64,000 nucleotides of DNA from an uncultured Lachnospiraceae bacterium (GCA_910577175.1 CAJTLU010000009.1:1-64000), one strand, 5' to 3'. Numbered from the stretch's first letter, positions 7,548 through 17,187 are shown. Notes: generated by a model not told the origin, from the letters alone. Translations and numbers: made by a program.

Positions 7548-9652
7548 GCAATCAGGCGTATCCGGACAAAATGGTATTCGGGCTCGATATCGGGACCAGA
7601 AGCATTGTGGGAACCGTGGGCTATAAGACCACCGGAGGGTTTACCGTGGTGGCACAGTGTACGAGGCTGCATGAAACAAGGGCGATGTTAGACGGTCAGA
7701 TCCATGACATCGGCAGTGTGGCGGCGACAATTACAAAGGTCCGGAAGGAGTTAGAGCAGCAGACCGGCAGGAAGCTGAACGATGTCTGTATTGCGGCGGC
7801 AGGACGTGTGCTGCACACGGCGTCTGCCTCTGCGGAGCTCACATTTGACGAGGAAACAGTCATCGATGCAGAGCTCATTCATTCGTTAGAAATGCTCGGG
7901 GTAGAGAATGCGCATAAAAAGATGCGGGAGGAAACAAAGAACGGGGAGCATCATTTTTTCTGTGTCGCTTATACGGTGATGCATTATTACCTGAACGGCT
8001 TTATGATTACAAATCTGGAGGAGCATAAGGCGCTTAGGATAGGCGCCGAGGTGCTGGCGACCTTTCTGCCGGACGAGGTGATTGACGGGTTGTATTCCGC
8101 GGTCCAGAAGGCGGGCCTGCAGGTGGAGAATCTTACGCTTGAGCCGATTGCGGCAATGCAGGTGGCGATTCCGGAAAATTTCCGGATGTTAAATATTGCG
8201 CTGGTGGATGTCGGAGCAGGAACGTCCGATATCTGCATTACCAAGGACGGGAGCGTGATTGCCTATGGTATGATACCGATGGCAGGGGACATGCTGACAG
8301 AAATTATTGCAAGAAAGCATCTTGTGGATTTTCAACAGGCGGAAAAAATCAAGCTTGAGGCCTCTGGCAAAAAGAAGACCATTACATACAAGGATATTAT
8401 GGGACTGAAGCAGAAGGCGGAGCGAGAGGAGATTCTTTCCGATGTGGCGGATGGCATCCGTCAGATTACGAAAGAGGTGGCGGCGCAGATTACCGCATTA
8501 AACGGCGGAAAGCCGGTAAGCGCGGTGTTTGTCGTCGGCGGCGGCGGAAAGATTACCGGCTTTACGGAGCGTCTGGCGGAGGAGCTGAAGCTGCCAAAGG
8601 AGCGTGTGGCGCTGCGCGGGACAGAGGTTTTGTCTTTGGTTACGTTTTTGCAGGATGGAATCAAAAAGGACCCGCTTTTAGTTACGCCAATCGGAATTTG
8701 TCTGAATTACTATGAACAGAGAAACAGCTTTATCTTTGTGCGCGTCAATGAGGAGAGGGTGAAGCTTTATAATAACGGAAAATTAACGATTGTGGACGCG
8801 GCGGTGCAATGCGGCTATCCGAACGAGAAGCTGTTTCCGGAACGGGGACAGGAGCTGATTTTTACGGTCAACGGCGAAACGCGTATGGTAAGGGGCGAGC
8901 CCGGAGAGGCTGCGGTGATTTTCCTGAACGGGAAGCCGGCGGGCATCAATGCGCCGATTGCACAGAATGATGAGATTGTAATTGAGGATTCCACCAAAGG
9001 GGCGCCGGGTTCCTGTACCATCGGGAAGCTTCCGGAGTTTAAGCAGACGTTGAGCTTTATGGTAAATGGAAGCAAGGTGACCTGTCCCCGCTATATGCAG
9101 GCAAACGGGGAAATGGTTTCAGAGTATTACGAGATTAAAGAAGGGGACGCGGTTGCTTCGATGGAATATTATACATTGGAGCAGGTACTTGCGTTTTTAG
9201 ACATTGTGCCGCAGGGCAGGATTTATGTCAATCACGTTCCGGCGGGGGCGAAAGAAAAGATATACGAAAACTTTGTAATCAATATGGATATCGAAGAACA
9301 GGTGTATCACCCGGGGCAGTATCAGGAGGAGCGTCTTTCAGCGGCAGAAGATGAGGCTGCCGCGGCAGAGGAACGGAGGGAGTCGCCATCGGCAGAAAGC
9401 GTGCCGCAGCCGGAGGCTCCGGGGACGGCAGAGGCGCCTGCAGCCACGGAACTCATCGTGCTTGTCAATAACCAGAAGACAGTGTTAAAGGGAAAAAGCT
9501 CCTACTTGCTGGTAGATGTACTGGATGTTGTTCCATTTTCCCTGGCAGAGTCGAATGGGCGCGAGGCGGTGGTGCGGGTCAACGGAACTGCTACAAATTT
9601 CACGCAGCCGCTTGCACAGGGAGATTTGATTGAGTTATACTGGAAAGAATAA
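7544..9652 (+). CDS. FtsA/PilM-like actin-fold ATPase with a long C-terminal beta-grasp extension
   Basis: 702 residues against ~400-420 for ordinary FtsA. Residues ~8-390 form the FtsA/PilM actin-like fold: phosphate-1 VFGLDIGTRSIVG, the SHS2-containing 1C insert, phosphate-2 ALVDVGAGTSDICI and the adenosine loop VFVVGGGGKITGF. From ~395 on it is unlike FtsA: two or three repeats of the type 'VNG-x-hydrophobic ... G-D-x-I' (EAAVIFLNGKPAGINAPIAQ, ending NDEIVIED; and near the C-terminus AVVRVNGTATNFTQPLAQGD). These resemble ubiquitin-like (ThiS/TGS) folds, separated by an Ala/Glu/Pro-rich linker (~600-630). No membrane-targeting amphipathic helix ends the protein. It overlaps coaE by 4 nt and precedes walJ. 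Role unknown; probably a cytoskeletal or envelope-associated ATPase, not the division FtsA itself. Confidence 0.8.
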   Translation: MSNQAYPDKMVFGLDIGTRSIVGTVGYKTTGGFTVVAQCTRLHETRAMLDGQIHDIGSVAATITKVRKELEQQTGRKLNDVCIAAAGRVLHTASASAELTFDEETVIDAELIHSLEMLGVENAHKKMREETKNGEHHFFCVAYTVMHYYLNGFMITNLEEHKALRIGAEVLATFLPDEVIDGLYSAVQKAGLQVENLTLEPIAAMQVAIPENFRMLNIALVDVGAGTSDICITKDGSVIAYGMIPMAGDMLTEIIARKHLVDFQQAEKIKLEASGKKKTITYKDIMGLKQKAEREEILSDVADGIRQITKEVAAQITALNGGKPVSAVFVVGGGGKITGFTERLAEELKLPKERVALRGTEVLSLVTFLQDGIKKDPLLVTPIGICLNYYEQRNSFIFVRVNEERVKLYNNGKLTIVDAAVQCGYPNEKLFPERGQELIFTVNGETRMVRGEPGEAAVIFLNGKPAGINAPIAQNDEIVIEDSTKGAPGSCTIGKLPEFKQTLSFMVNGSKVTCPRYMQANGEMVSEYYEIKEGDAVASMEYYTLEQVLAFLDIVPQGRIYVNHVPAGAKEKIYENFVINMDIEEQVYHPGQYQEERLSAAEDEAAAAEERRESPSAESVPQPEAPGTAEAPAATELIVLVNNQKTVLKGKSSYLLVDVLDVVPFSLAESNGREAVVRVNGTATNFTQPLAQGDLIELYWKE

Positions 9653-9691
9653 TGTTCCTATAGGGAAAGAACAGAAGAAAGAAGGGTTTTT

Positions 9692-10516
9692 GTGAAAGTA
9701 TGTGCGATTGCCAGCGGAAGCAGCGGGAATTGTGTTTATATCGGACACGGAGGGACGCATCTTCTGGTGGATGCCGGAATCAGCGGAAAAAAGATTGAGC
9801 AGGCGTTGTTTTCACTTGGGACGGCACCGGAGACGTTAGACGGGATTCTGATTACGCATGAGCATTCCGACCATATCCAGGGAATCGGCGTCCTTGCAAG
9901 ACGTTACGGGATACCGCTGTACGCGACGGCGGAGACATTATGCGGAATGCTAAAGGGCAGAACAAACATAGGACGGATTCCGGAGAAACAGCTGCATGAG
10001 GTAACTCCGGAAAAGAAGCTTTTGTTTGGCGAAATTGCCGTGACGCCATTTCCTATCTCGCATGACGCAGGAAAGCCGGTATGCTATACGTTTGAGGCGG
10101 ACGGCTGCAAGGCGGCGCTGGCAACGGATCTTGGAACTTATGATGAGCGTACGGTTGCGGCGCTTGCAGATGCACAGATTCTGTACCTGGAGGCAAACCA
10201 TGATGTCAATATGCTGATGGTAGGCACCTATCCATATTATTTGAAGCAGCGTATCCTGGGCGAGCGGGGGCATCTTTCCAACGACGCCGCGGCAAAGCTC
10301 GTCTGCGAGCTGCTGCATCCGCAGCTGCGTTATGTAATACTGGCGCATTTAAGCAAGGAAAATAACCTTCCGGAGCTTGCGTACGAGACGGTCCGGCTTG
10401 AACTGCAGAACGCGGTAAAGGAAAAGGAGCTGTTGATGCCGGAGCTGTTTGTAGCAAACAGGGATGTGCCGTCCAGAATGGTAAGTATCGGAGAAGAAAT
10501 AAAATTGTTCGCGTAA
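9692..10516 (+). CDS. walJ: Metallo-beta-lactamase-fold exonuclease-like protein WalJ (YycJ)
   Basis: 274 residues, GTG start after GAAAGAAGG. Metallo-hydrolase motifs: ASGSSGNCVYI at the N-terminus, the metal-binding THEHSDHIQG (residues ~54-63), PISHDAG and EANHDVNML. This is the YycJ/WalJ family (Firmicutes), linked to coordination of cell division, wall homeostasis and DNA replication, and shown to have 5'-3' exonuclease activity in some members. Here it is not beside walKR but after the FtsA-like gene, which links it to the same process. Confidence 0.9.
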   Translation: MKVCAIASGSSGNCVYIGHGGTHLLVDAGISGKKIEQALFSLGTAPETLDGILITHEHSDHIQGIGVLARRYGIPLYATAETLCGMLKGRTNIGRIPEKQLHEVTPEKKLLFGEIAVTPFPISHDAGKPVCYTFEADGCKAALATDLGTYDERTVAALADAQILYLEANHDVNMLMVGTYPYYLKQRILGERGHLSNDAAAKLVCELLHPQLRYVILAHLSKENNLPELAYETVRLELQNAVKEKELLMPELFVANRDVPSRMVSIGEEIKLFA

Positions 10517-10544
10517 ATAAAAAAGACAGCAGGAGGAATCAACA

Positions 10545-10817
10545 ATGAAGAAAACAATTATAACGGTAGTAGGAAAGGACTGTGTCGGGATTATTGCAAA
10601 GGTATGTACGTATCTTGCGGAAAACGGGGTAAATATCCTCGATATTTCCCAGACAATCGTACAGGATTATTTTAATATGATGATGATAGTAGATGCTAAC
10701 AGTGCGAAAAAGGAATTTCATCAGATTGCAGAGGAGCTTGAGGTGCTCGGAAAAGAAATCGGAGTTATCATTAAAGCGCAGCATGAGGATATTTTTGCGA
10801 TGATGCACCGCATCTGA
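10545..10817 (+). CDS. ACT-domain protein (UPF0237 family)
   Basis: 90 residues, a single GcvR-like ACT domain (KTIITVVGKDCVGIIAKVCT, then LDISQTIVQDYFNMMMIVD). ACT domains bind amino acids or other small ligands. The start follows AGGAGG. It precedes a DUF711 (PFL-like) gene by 59 nt, a pairing conserved across bacteria; the ligand and reaction remain unknown. Confidence 0.9.
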   Translation: MKKTIITVVGKDCVGIIAKVCTYLAENGVNILDISQTIVQDYFNMMMIVDANSAKKEFHQIAEELEVLGKEIGVIIKAQHEDIFAMMHRI

Positions 10818-10876
10818 GCACAGCAAAATGCCCGGAGGAAAGCGGCGGCAGAGTTGAAAGGAGAAAGGGAAGAAGC

Positions 10877-12241
10877 ATGATTAATATCCATGAAGTGATA
10901 GAGACCAACCAGATGATTGAAAAGGAAAATCTGGATGTGCGCACAATTACGCTCGGAATCAGTCTGTTAGATTGCATTGACAGCAATTTAGAGGAATTAA
11001 ACCGTAAGATTTATGAAAAAATAACAACAAAAGCGAAAAATCTCGTAGCAGTCGGGGAGAGTCTGGAAAAAGAGTTCGGGATTCCGATTGTAAATAAGAG
11101 GATTTCCGTTACGCCAATTGCACTGATAGGCGCTTCTGCCTGCAAAAGACCGGAGGACTTTGCAGAAATTGCAAAAAATCTGGACCGTGCTGCAAAGACG
11201 GTCGGCGTGAATTTTCTCGGCGGCTACTCGGCGCTGGTTTGTAAGGGTATGACCGAGGCGGACAGGCTGTTAATCGAGTCCATTCCGCAGGCGCTTTCGG
11301 AAACGGAGCGCGTCTGCTCTTCCGTCAATGTCGGCTCCACGCGTACCGGTATCAATATGGATGCCGTGCGCCTGATGGGGGAAATCGTAGTAAAAACCGC
11401 TGAGGCAACAAAAGAAAGGGACTCCCTTGGCTGTGCTAAATTGGTGATATTCTGCAATGCACCGGACGACAACCCGTTTATGGCGGGCGCCTTCCACGGC
11501 GTGACCGAGGCGGACGCCATTATTAACGTAGGGGTCAGCGGTCCGGGTGTTGTAAAGACGGCGCTTTCTGCGGTCCGTGGGGCAGATTTCGGGACGCTTT
11601 GCGAAACGATTAAAAAGACGGCGTTTAAGATTACCCGTGTGGGCCAGCTTGTAGCCTCCGAGGCGTCAAAGGCACTTGGCGTCCCGTTTGGTATCGTAGA
11701 TTTATCGCTTGCGCCGACGCCGGCTGTCGGGGATTCCGTTGCGGAGATTTTACAGGAAATCGGGCTGGAATTTCCGGGTGCGCCGGGAACGACTGCGGCG
11801 CTTGCCCTGTTAAATGACCAGGTAAAGAAGGGCGGCGTTATGGCTTCCTCTTATGTGGGAGGTCTGAGCGGCGCATTTATTCCGGTCAGCGAGGACCAGG
11901 GGATGATTGATGCCGTACAGGCAGGTGCGCTTACGTTGGAAAAGCTGGAGGCGATGACTTGTGTCTGTTCGGTGGGGCTGGATATGATTGCAATTCCGGG
12001 GGATACTACGGCGGCAACAGTGTCCGGCATTATTGCGGACGAGATGGCAATCGGCATGGTGAATGCAAAGACAACAGCAGTGCGTCTGATTCCGGTTATC
12101 GGAAAGACGGTAGGGGATATGGTGGAATTTGGCGGATTACTTGGTTATGCGCCGATTATGCCGGTCAATCCTTTTTCCTGTGACGCATTTATCAAACGGA
12201 ATGGCAGGATTCCGGCGCCGATTCACAGCTTTAAGAATTAG
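10877..12241 (+). CDS. PFL-like family protein (DUF711/UPF0210)
   Basis: 454 residues, cytoplasmic, family length. Characteristic stretches: VRTITLGISLLDC near the N-terminus, NFLGGYSALVCKGM, and the C-terminal AIPGDTTAATVSGIIADEMA and NAKTTAVRLIPV. The fold is related to pyruvate formate-lyase but no radical glycine motif is visible. It forms an operon with the ACT protein upstream, which may be a ligand-sensing subunit. Biochemical function is not established. Confidence 0.9.
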   Translation: MINIHEVIETNQMIEKENLDVRTITLGISLLDCIDSNLEELNRKIYEKITTKAKNLVAVGESLEKEFGIPIVNKRISVTPIALIGASACKRPEDFAEIAKNLDRAAKTVGVNFLGGYSALVCKGMTEADRLLIESIPQALSETERVCSSVNVGSTRTGINMDAVRLMGEIVVKTAEATKERDSLGCAKLVIFCNAPDDNPFMAGAFHGVTEADAIINVGVSGPGVVKTALSAVRGADFGTLCETIKKTAFKITRVGQLVASEASKALGVPFGIVDLSLAPTPAVGDSVAEILQEIGLEFPGAPGTTAALALLNDQVKKGGVMASSYVGGLSGAFIPVSEDQGMIDAVQAGALTLEKLEAMTCVCSVGLDMIAIPGDTTAATVSGIIADEMAIGMVNAKTTAVRLIPVIGKTVGDMVEFGGLLGYAPIMPVNPFSCDAFIKRNGRIPAPIHSFKN

Positions 12242-12253
12242 GAGGCAGAACAG

Positions 12254-13717
12254 ATGCTTGCAGAACTGGAAGCAATCGATTACAAAAACGTACTGTATTA
12301 CTTTTCGGAATTGTCAGCAATTCCGCACGGCTCAGGGAATACCAAGGGGATTGCGGATTATCTGGAGAATTTTTTAAAGGAGCGGAACATACGTTATATT
12401 CGGGATGCCGCGGATAATATTATCTGCTATCAGGCGGCTACTCCGGGATATGAGGCGTTTCAGACAGTGATTCTGCAGGGGCATATGGATATGGTCTGTG
12501 CAAAGGAAGCGGATTCCGCCCATGACTTTTTAAAGGACGGGATACGACTGCAGACCGATGGCGAATGGCTGTTTGCAGATAAGACGACACTCGGCGGGGA
12601 TGACGGGATTGCAGTGGCGTATTGTATGGCATTGCTTTCCGATGAAACGCTGCAGCATCCGGCGTTGGAAATTGTGATTACGACCGATGAGGAGACCGGG
12701 ATGAACGGGGCAAAGGTATTGGAGGCGTCGGCGTTTTCCGGAAAATATATGATTAACCTTGACTCAGAGGAAGAGAATGTGGTACTCTGTGGATGTGCCG
12801 GCGGAGCGCGGATGACGGGAAAGCTTCCGTTAAAGCGGATTCCGGCGGCGGGAACGACGGTAAATGTGACGGTGTGCGGCCTTGCGGGCGGGCATTCCGG
12901 CGTGGAAATCGACAAAAACAGGACGAATGCCATCTTGCTTCTGGCAAGGTATCTGTTTACCTTAAGAGAGAAGGTTCCGTTTTTGCTTGCGGATTTTTCG
13001 GGAGGACAGAAGGATAATGCAATTCCGAGAGAGGCAGAGGCGCTTCTTTTGTTCCCGGAGGGGCTGTCGGAGGAAGACAGGAAGACGGCGGAGGAGACCG
13101 CTGCCGGTCTGATGGCGGAACTTCGTGCGGCAGAGCCTGATGTCTGTCTGCGCTTTTTGGTGCAGGAGGAGACGGCGGAGGAGGTGCCGGTACTGCATCC
13201 GGTGTCCTTTGAAAAGCTTCTGTGTCTTTTTCTGCATGCGCCGGACGGAGTACAGGTAAGGAGCGCGGAGATTCCGGGTCTGGTAGAAAGCTCTTTAAAT
13301 CTCGGTGTCTGCCGTACAGGAGCGCAGGAGATTTCGCTCTGCTGGGCACTTCGCAGCAGCAAAAAAAGCTATTTGTCCTTTTTGCAGGAAAAGCTTGCGT
13401 ACCTGATTGACTTTCTGGGCGGAGACTGGCATGTGTCCGGGGAATACCCGGCGTGGGAATATAACGAAGAGTCGAGGCTCCGGGAGATTTATTGCGAAGC
13501 GTATCTTTCCCTGACCGGGAAGCGTCCGGAGACTGCCGTGATTCATGCCGGGCTCGAGTGCGGAATTTTTGCGGAAAAGCTCCCGGGGCTGGATATGATA
13601 GCAGTCGGTCCGGAGATGCGGGACGTCCACACGCCGGCGGAGAAGCTGAACATTGCTTCGGCACTGCGGATTTACAGGCTGTTAGAGAAAATACTTGCAG
13701 ATGGCAGAATATCGTGA
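12254..13717 (+). CDS. pepD: Aminoacyl-histidine dipeptidase (PepD, M20C)
   Basis: 487 residues. A zinc dipeptidase cleaving Xaa-His and related dipeptides. Metal and catalytic motifs of M20C: QGHMDMVC, LGGDDGIAVAY, TTDEETGMNGA, NLDSEEENV and GGHSGVEIDKNRTNA, with HAGLECGIF and the last metal His in MRDVHTPAEKLNI. The start follows GGAGGC, 12 nt after the DUF711 stop. Confidence 0.93.
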   Translation: MLAELEAIDYKNVLYYFSELSAIPHGSGNTKGIADYLENFLKERNIRYIRDAADNIICYQAATPGYEAFQTVILQGHMDMVCAKEADSAHDFLKDGIRLQTDGEWLFADKTTLGGDDGIAVAYCMALLSDETLQHPALEIVITTDEETGMNGAKVLEASAFSGKYMINLDSEEENVVLCGCAGGARMTGKLPLKRIPAAGTTVNVTVCGLAGGHSGVEIDKNRTNAILLLARYLFTLREKVPFLLADFSGGQKDNAIPREAEALLLFPEGLSEEDRKTAEETAAGLMAELRAAEPDVCLRFLVQEETAEEVPVLHPVSFEKLLCLFLHAPDGVQVRSAEIPGLVESSLNLGVCRTGAQEISLCWALRSSKKSYLSFLQEKLAYLIDFLGGDWHVSGEYPAWEYNEESRLREIYCEAYLSLTGKRPETAVIHAGLECGIFAEKLPGLDMIAVGPEMRDVHTPAEKLNIASALRIYRLLEKILADGRIS

Positions 13718-13736
13718 TATTCTTTGGAGAGAGTTT

Positions 13737-14792
13737 ATGAAGAAGAAAAAAAAGAAGAAAAAACTGGAGACCCTGGCGCTGGGAGTTGCTGCATTTGTGA
13801 CAGTAACGGCAGCGGCTCTGTTGTTCCTTTTATACACGTCGGCCGGCAAAAGACTGACATCGAAAGCAGTGGCAGGGTATCTGCACGGTGCGGTAAATTA
13901 TGTTGCAGGGGACATTACGAAGCCTCCTGCAGAAAAAGAAACGTGGAACGGGACGGGAAATCAGGGTGGAAAAGAAGAAAAAGAGGAGCAGGATCCGAAA
14001 GAGCAAAAGGAGCTGTATCATATCCTGTTGTTAGGAGAGGAGGCAATCGGTTCTTCGGCAGGAAAGGGAAGGACCGACGCTATTTTACTGGTCACTGTGG
14101 ACGCCGGCGCCAAAAGAGTTTCGGTAACGTCGATTCTGCGTGATACGTATGTAGAGCCGGACGGGATGAATCCGTGCAAAATCAATGCGGTCTATGCAAG
14201 GCTCGGGGTAAAGGGCCTGTATGAAATCTTGTATGAGAAGCTTGGCGTATGGCCGGACGGCTATGCCAAGGTCGGCTTTGACAGCTTTGAGAAAATCATC
14301 GATTTGCTCGGAGGGGCAGAGGTTACATTGACAGAGGAAGAAGCGCGTTACCTGAATACGCACAATTATATTTCCAAAAAGGAATACCGGAATGTGAAAA
14401 GCGGGACGCAGGTGCTGAACGGAAATCAGACGCTTGGCTACTGCCGTGTGAGGTATGTGGCAAATTGTAACGGGACAAAGCACGATTATGGCCGGACGGA
14501 ACGGCAGCGCATGGTATTGAAGAATCTGTTTGAGCGTTATAAGTCGGCAGGAGTCACGAAATGGGCAAAGATATTAAAAGAGGCACTTGGCTATGTAGAA
14601 ACCGATATTACCGAAAAGACGCTTGAGAATCTTATTTTTGCGGTATATAATAACGGAATAAAGACAATGGAGCAGCATCAGCTGCCGGCAAAGGGAACAT
14701 ATGAAGAACCAAAAGCTGTCGGGAGTGTCACCAGTCCGCTGGTTGTAGACTGGAAGACGAACAGGGAGCTGTTTTGGAAAGCTTTGGAGTAA
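13737..14792 (+). CDS. LytR-CpsA-Psr (LCP) family protein, first copy
   Basis: 351 residues. LCP enzymes transfer anionic glycopolymers such as wall teichoic acid from undecaprenyl phosphate to peptidoglycan outside the cell. A very basic N-terminus (a run of nine Lys after the Met) is followed by one membrane span (~residues 12-35), then the LCP domain: ILLLGEEA, KGRTDAILLVTVD, VSVTSILRDTYV, KINAVYARLG, VGFDSFEKIIDLLGG and YCRVRYV with DYGRTERQR. The ATG 13737 has GGAGAG upstream and gives a positive-inside signal anchor. A second LCP gene follows at 14820. Confidence 0.9.
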   Translation: MKKKKKKKKLETLALGVAAFVTVTAAALLFLLYTSAGKRLTSKAVAGYLHGAVNYVAGDITKPPAEKETWNGTGNQGGKEEKEEQDPKEQKELYHILLLGEEAIGSSAGKGRTDAILLVTVDAGAKRVSVTSILRDTYVEPDGMNPCKINAVYARLGVKGLYEILYEKLGVWPDGYAKVGFDSFEKIIDLLGGAEVTLTEEEARYLNTHNYISKKEYRNVKSGTQVLNGNQTLGYCRVRYVANCNGTKHDYGRTERQRMVLKNLFERYKSAGVTKWAKILKEALGYVETDITEKTLENLIFAVYNNGIKTMEQHQLPAKGTYEEPKAVGSVTSPLVVDWKTNRELFWKALE

Positions 14793-14819
14793 GGATAGAA
14801 GGAGAAAAGGTGAGAACCC

Positions 14820-16295
14820 ATGAAAGAGGAAGGACAGTCTATATTCGATGAATTTGAAACCGATGAAGAAACCGGAGAGGTAATGATTCCGCGTGCGACG
14901 GTAGGTGTGGCGCCGGATTTAGACGAGGTTTCTTCTGCTCCGGCTGTCGAAGAGGAGACATCAGAGAAAGGTGCGGCAGAAGAAGAGCTTCCGGTGCTGC
15001 AGTTTGATTTTAGCTTCGGGGAGGAAGAGTTTGCAGCTCCGGCGCAGACGTCAGAGGAAGACATGGTTTTGCAGGGAATCGACGAAGCCCTTGCGGCACA
15101 GATGGCGGCAAGCCTCGGACCGGAGGAAGCCGCGCCTGTGCAGGAGCCGCGGAACGGAAAGAAGAAAAAGGAACCGAAGAACAAAAAGGAAGCAAACAGT
15201 AAAAGCGAGCCGAAGAAAAAGAAGAACCTGTGGACAAGGATTCCGCTTTGGTGCCGTATTACTCTGATTTCGGTATGTTCCCTCTGTCTTGTCTGCGGAT
15301 TGTTGCTTGGTACGGAGCCGGGAAGGAATGTTATTTACGGACTGATTGCAGAGTATATCGATAGGAATATCGGAAGAGAGGAGATTACCCCTTATCCGCA
15401 GCCGACGCTGACACCGGAGTTTCCGCGGCCGACAGACTCCGCAGAGAATCCGTTGACGCCGGGCGCTACGGAGGGGCCTACGCCGACAATCCAGCCGCGT
15501 CAGGAAGATTACTGCTACAATATCCTTTTAATCGGCGAGGAGGCACTGGAGTATTTTGGAGGAAGCCGCTCCGATACTATGATTATATTTTCAATCAATT
15601 CCAAAGAAAAGAAGATGCACATGACCTCGCTGATGCGGGATATGTATGTGCAGATTCCGGGGTATGCAGATAATAAGCTAAACGCTGCATACAGCTTTGG
15701 CGGGACGAAGCTTCTAATTGAAACAATCGAGCTGAACTTCCGGGTTAAAATCGACGGCTATGTCAAGGTCGGATTTGATGATTTCGAATGGATTATTGAC
15801 CGGCTGGGCGGGGTGGAAATCACTCTGACAGCAGAAGAAGCGGAATATTTGCGAACGACAAGATATATTACCAATCCGGCTTACCGGAATGTAGTGGCAG
15901 GGACGCAGCTGATGAACGGGAATCAGGTGCTTGGTTACTGCCGTGTGCGCTATGTTCCGACAGCGAACGGCACACACAGCGATTTTGGACGTACCGAACG
16001 TCAGAGGCTGGTATTGTCGAAGCTTTTTGATAAATACAAGGACAGCAATATTTTTACCCTGCTCAGTATTATGAACGACTGTCTGCCGATGGTACGGACG
16101 GATGTATCCAAGGCAGATATGCAGGATTTGCTGAAGACAGTAGTAGAGAACCGTATGTTAAGTCTGGATACCCTGCGGATTCCGATAGCAGGGACCTTTG
16201 AGGATGCACGAGTTGGAAACAGTGAAGTAATTCAGGTAAAATGGCCGAAAAATATTGAGGTGCTTCACGAGTTTATTTTCGGGCCGGAGGAGTAA
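14820..16295 (+). CDS. LytR-CpsA-Psr (LCP) family protein with acidic cytoplasmic head
   Basis: 491 residues. Residues 1-~100 are strongly acidic and predicted disordered, then comes a Lys-rich block (~110-135), a membrane span (~143-165, ITLISVCSLCLVCGLLLG), a Thr/Pro-rich extracellular stalk (~190-225) and the LCP domain: ILLIGEEA, GSRSDTMIIFSI, MTSLMRDMYV, KLNAAYSFGG, VGFDDFEWIIDRLGG, GYCRVRYV and DFGRTERQR. It is a paralogue of the preceding gene (27 nt away) but with a longer head and stalk. The long acidic head is not needed for catalysis and may bind cytoplasmic partners (inference). Confidence 0.9.
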   Translation: MKEEGQSIFDEFETDEETGEVMIPRATVGVAPDLDEVSSAPAVEEETSEKGAAEEELPVLQFDFSFGEEEFAAPAQTSEEDMVLQGIDEALAAQMAASLGPEEAAPVQEPRNGKKKKEPKNKKEANSKSEPKKKKNLWTRIPLWCRITLISVCSLCLVCGLLLGTEPGRNVIYGLIAEYIDRNIGREEITPYPQPTLTPEFPRPTDSAENPLTPGATEGPTPTIQPRQEDYCYNILLIGEEALEYFGGSRSDTMIIFSINSKEKKMHMTSLMRDMYVQIPGYADNKLNAAYSFGGTKLLIETIELNFRVKIDGYVKVGFDDFEWIIDRLGGVEITLTAEEAEYLRTTRYITNPAYRNVVAGTQLMNGNQVLGYCRVRYVPTANGTHSDFGRTERQRLVLSKLFDKYKDSNIFTLLSIMNDCLPMVRTDVSKADMQDLLKTVVENRMLSLDTLRIPIAGTFEDARVGNSEVIQVKWPKNIEVLHEFIFGPEE

Positions 16296-16341
16296 GGAAG
16301 GCCGGAGGAACATAGACGGCGGAGTTTGGAGGAGAAGGAAA

Positions 16342-17145
16342 ATGGAAATTCAGCTTTGGAGGGAGCTGCTTGAGCCGTATGCGCTTGCGGTAGATGAGGT
16401 GGTCGTCAAGTTTGAGCATTTGATTGACGCATACCGCAAAAGCGGCAGCTACTCGCCGATTGAGCAGGTAAAGGGACGGGTAAAGTCCATTTCCAGTATT
16501 CTGGAGAAGTGCCAGAAGAAGGGAATCGAGTTCGGTGAGTTTGAGCAGTATATTGAAGATATTGCGGGAATCCGTATTATCTGCCAGTTTACCGAGGATA
16601 TCTACAGGGTAGTGGAGATTATCCGGAATCGTGCGGATATGCAGATAAAAGAAGAAAAGGATTATCTGGTGAATGTAAAGGACAGCGGCTATCGCAGCTA
16701 CCATATGATTGCCTATTATACGGTGGAGACCCTGCGCGGGCCGAAGCGCCTGCAGATAGAGATGCAAATCCGGACGCTTGCCATGAATTTCTGGGCTACG
16801 ATTGAGCATTCCCTGCAGTATAAGTATAAAAAGAATATGCCGGAGAATTTGCGGCAGCGTCTTCACAATGCGGCAGAGGCAATTGTAGTGTTAGATAAGG
16901 AGATGTCCTCAGTACGGGATGAAATCATGGATTCGCAGAATTCGTTTCACCGGAAGGCGGGACTGGTAGCGGATATTTTGACGAATATCCAGAATCTTTA
17001 CAAAATAGCGAATAAAAAGGAAGTTGTAAAAATACAGGATGAGTTTTTCCGGGTGTATCAGGAGGCCGATTTGTCGAAGCTCGAGCATTTCAGCAAGGAG
17101 TTGGATGTCATAGCCGAAGGCTACCGCGCGCAAAGTCTGCGGTAG
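16342..17145 (+). CDS. Small alarmone synthetase (RelQ/YjbM-like)
   Basis: 267 residues; transfers pyrophosphate from ATP to GDP/GTP to make (p)ppGpp. Only the synthetase fold is present: no HD hydrolase, TGS or ACT domains. Motifs: YSPIEQVKGRVKSI, EDIAGIRIICQFTEDIY, KDSGYRSYHMI (G-loop Tyr) and EMQIRTLAMNFWATIEHSLQYKY. The C-terminal ~80 residues form the helices that mediate tetramers in RelQ. Slightly longer than the Bacillus enzymes (~210). Start ATG 16342 after GGAGAAGG; an upstream in-frame extension overlaps the LCP gene and lacks a ribosome site. Confidence 0.9.
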   Translation: MEIQLWRELLEPYALAVDEVVVKFEHLIDAYRKSGSYSPIEQVKGRVKSISSILEKCQKKGIEFGEFEQYIEDIAGIRIICQFTEDIYRVVEIIRNRADMQIKEEKDYLVNVKDSGYRSYHMIAYYTVETLRGPKRLQIEMQIRTLAMNFWATIEHSLQYKYKKNMPENLRQRLHNAAEAIVVLDKEMSSVRDEIMDSQNSFHRKAGLVADILTNIQNLYKIANKKEVVKIQDEFFRVYQEADLSKLEHFSKELDVIAEGYRAQSLR

Positions 17146-17187
17146 CTTTTGGCGCAGAAATGCCAGAGAGACGGACAGGAGGACGGT

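Noticed and set aside
12460..13664. Long open frames on the - strand opposite the dipeptidase (up to 300 codons)
   Set aside because: The + strand has a complete M20C dipeptidase with all metal motifs. The - frames are Ser/Pro-rich, lack ribosome sites and result from GC-biased third positions.
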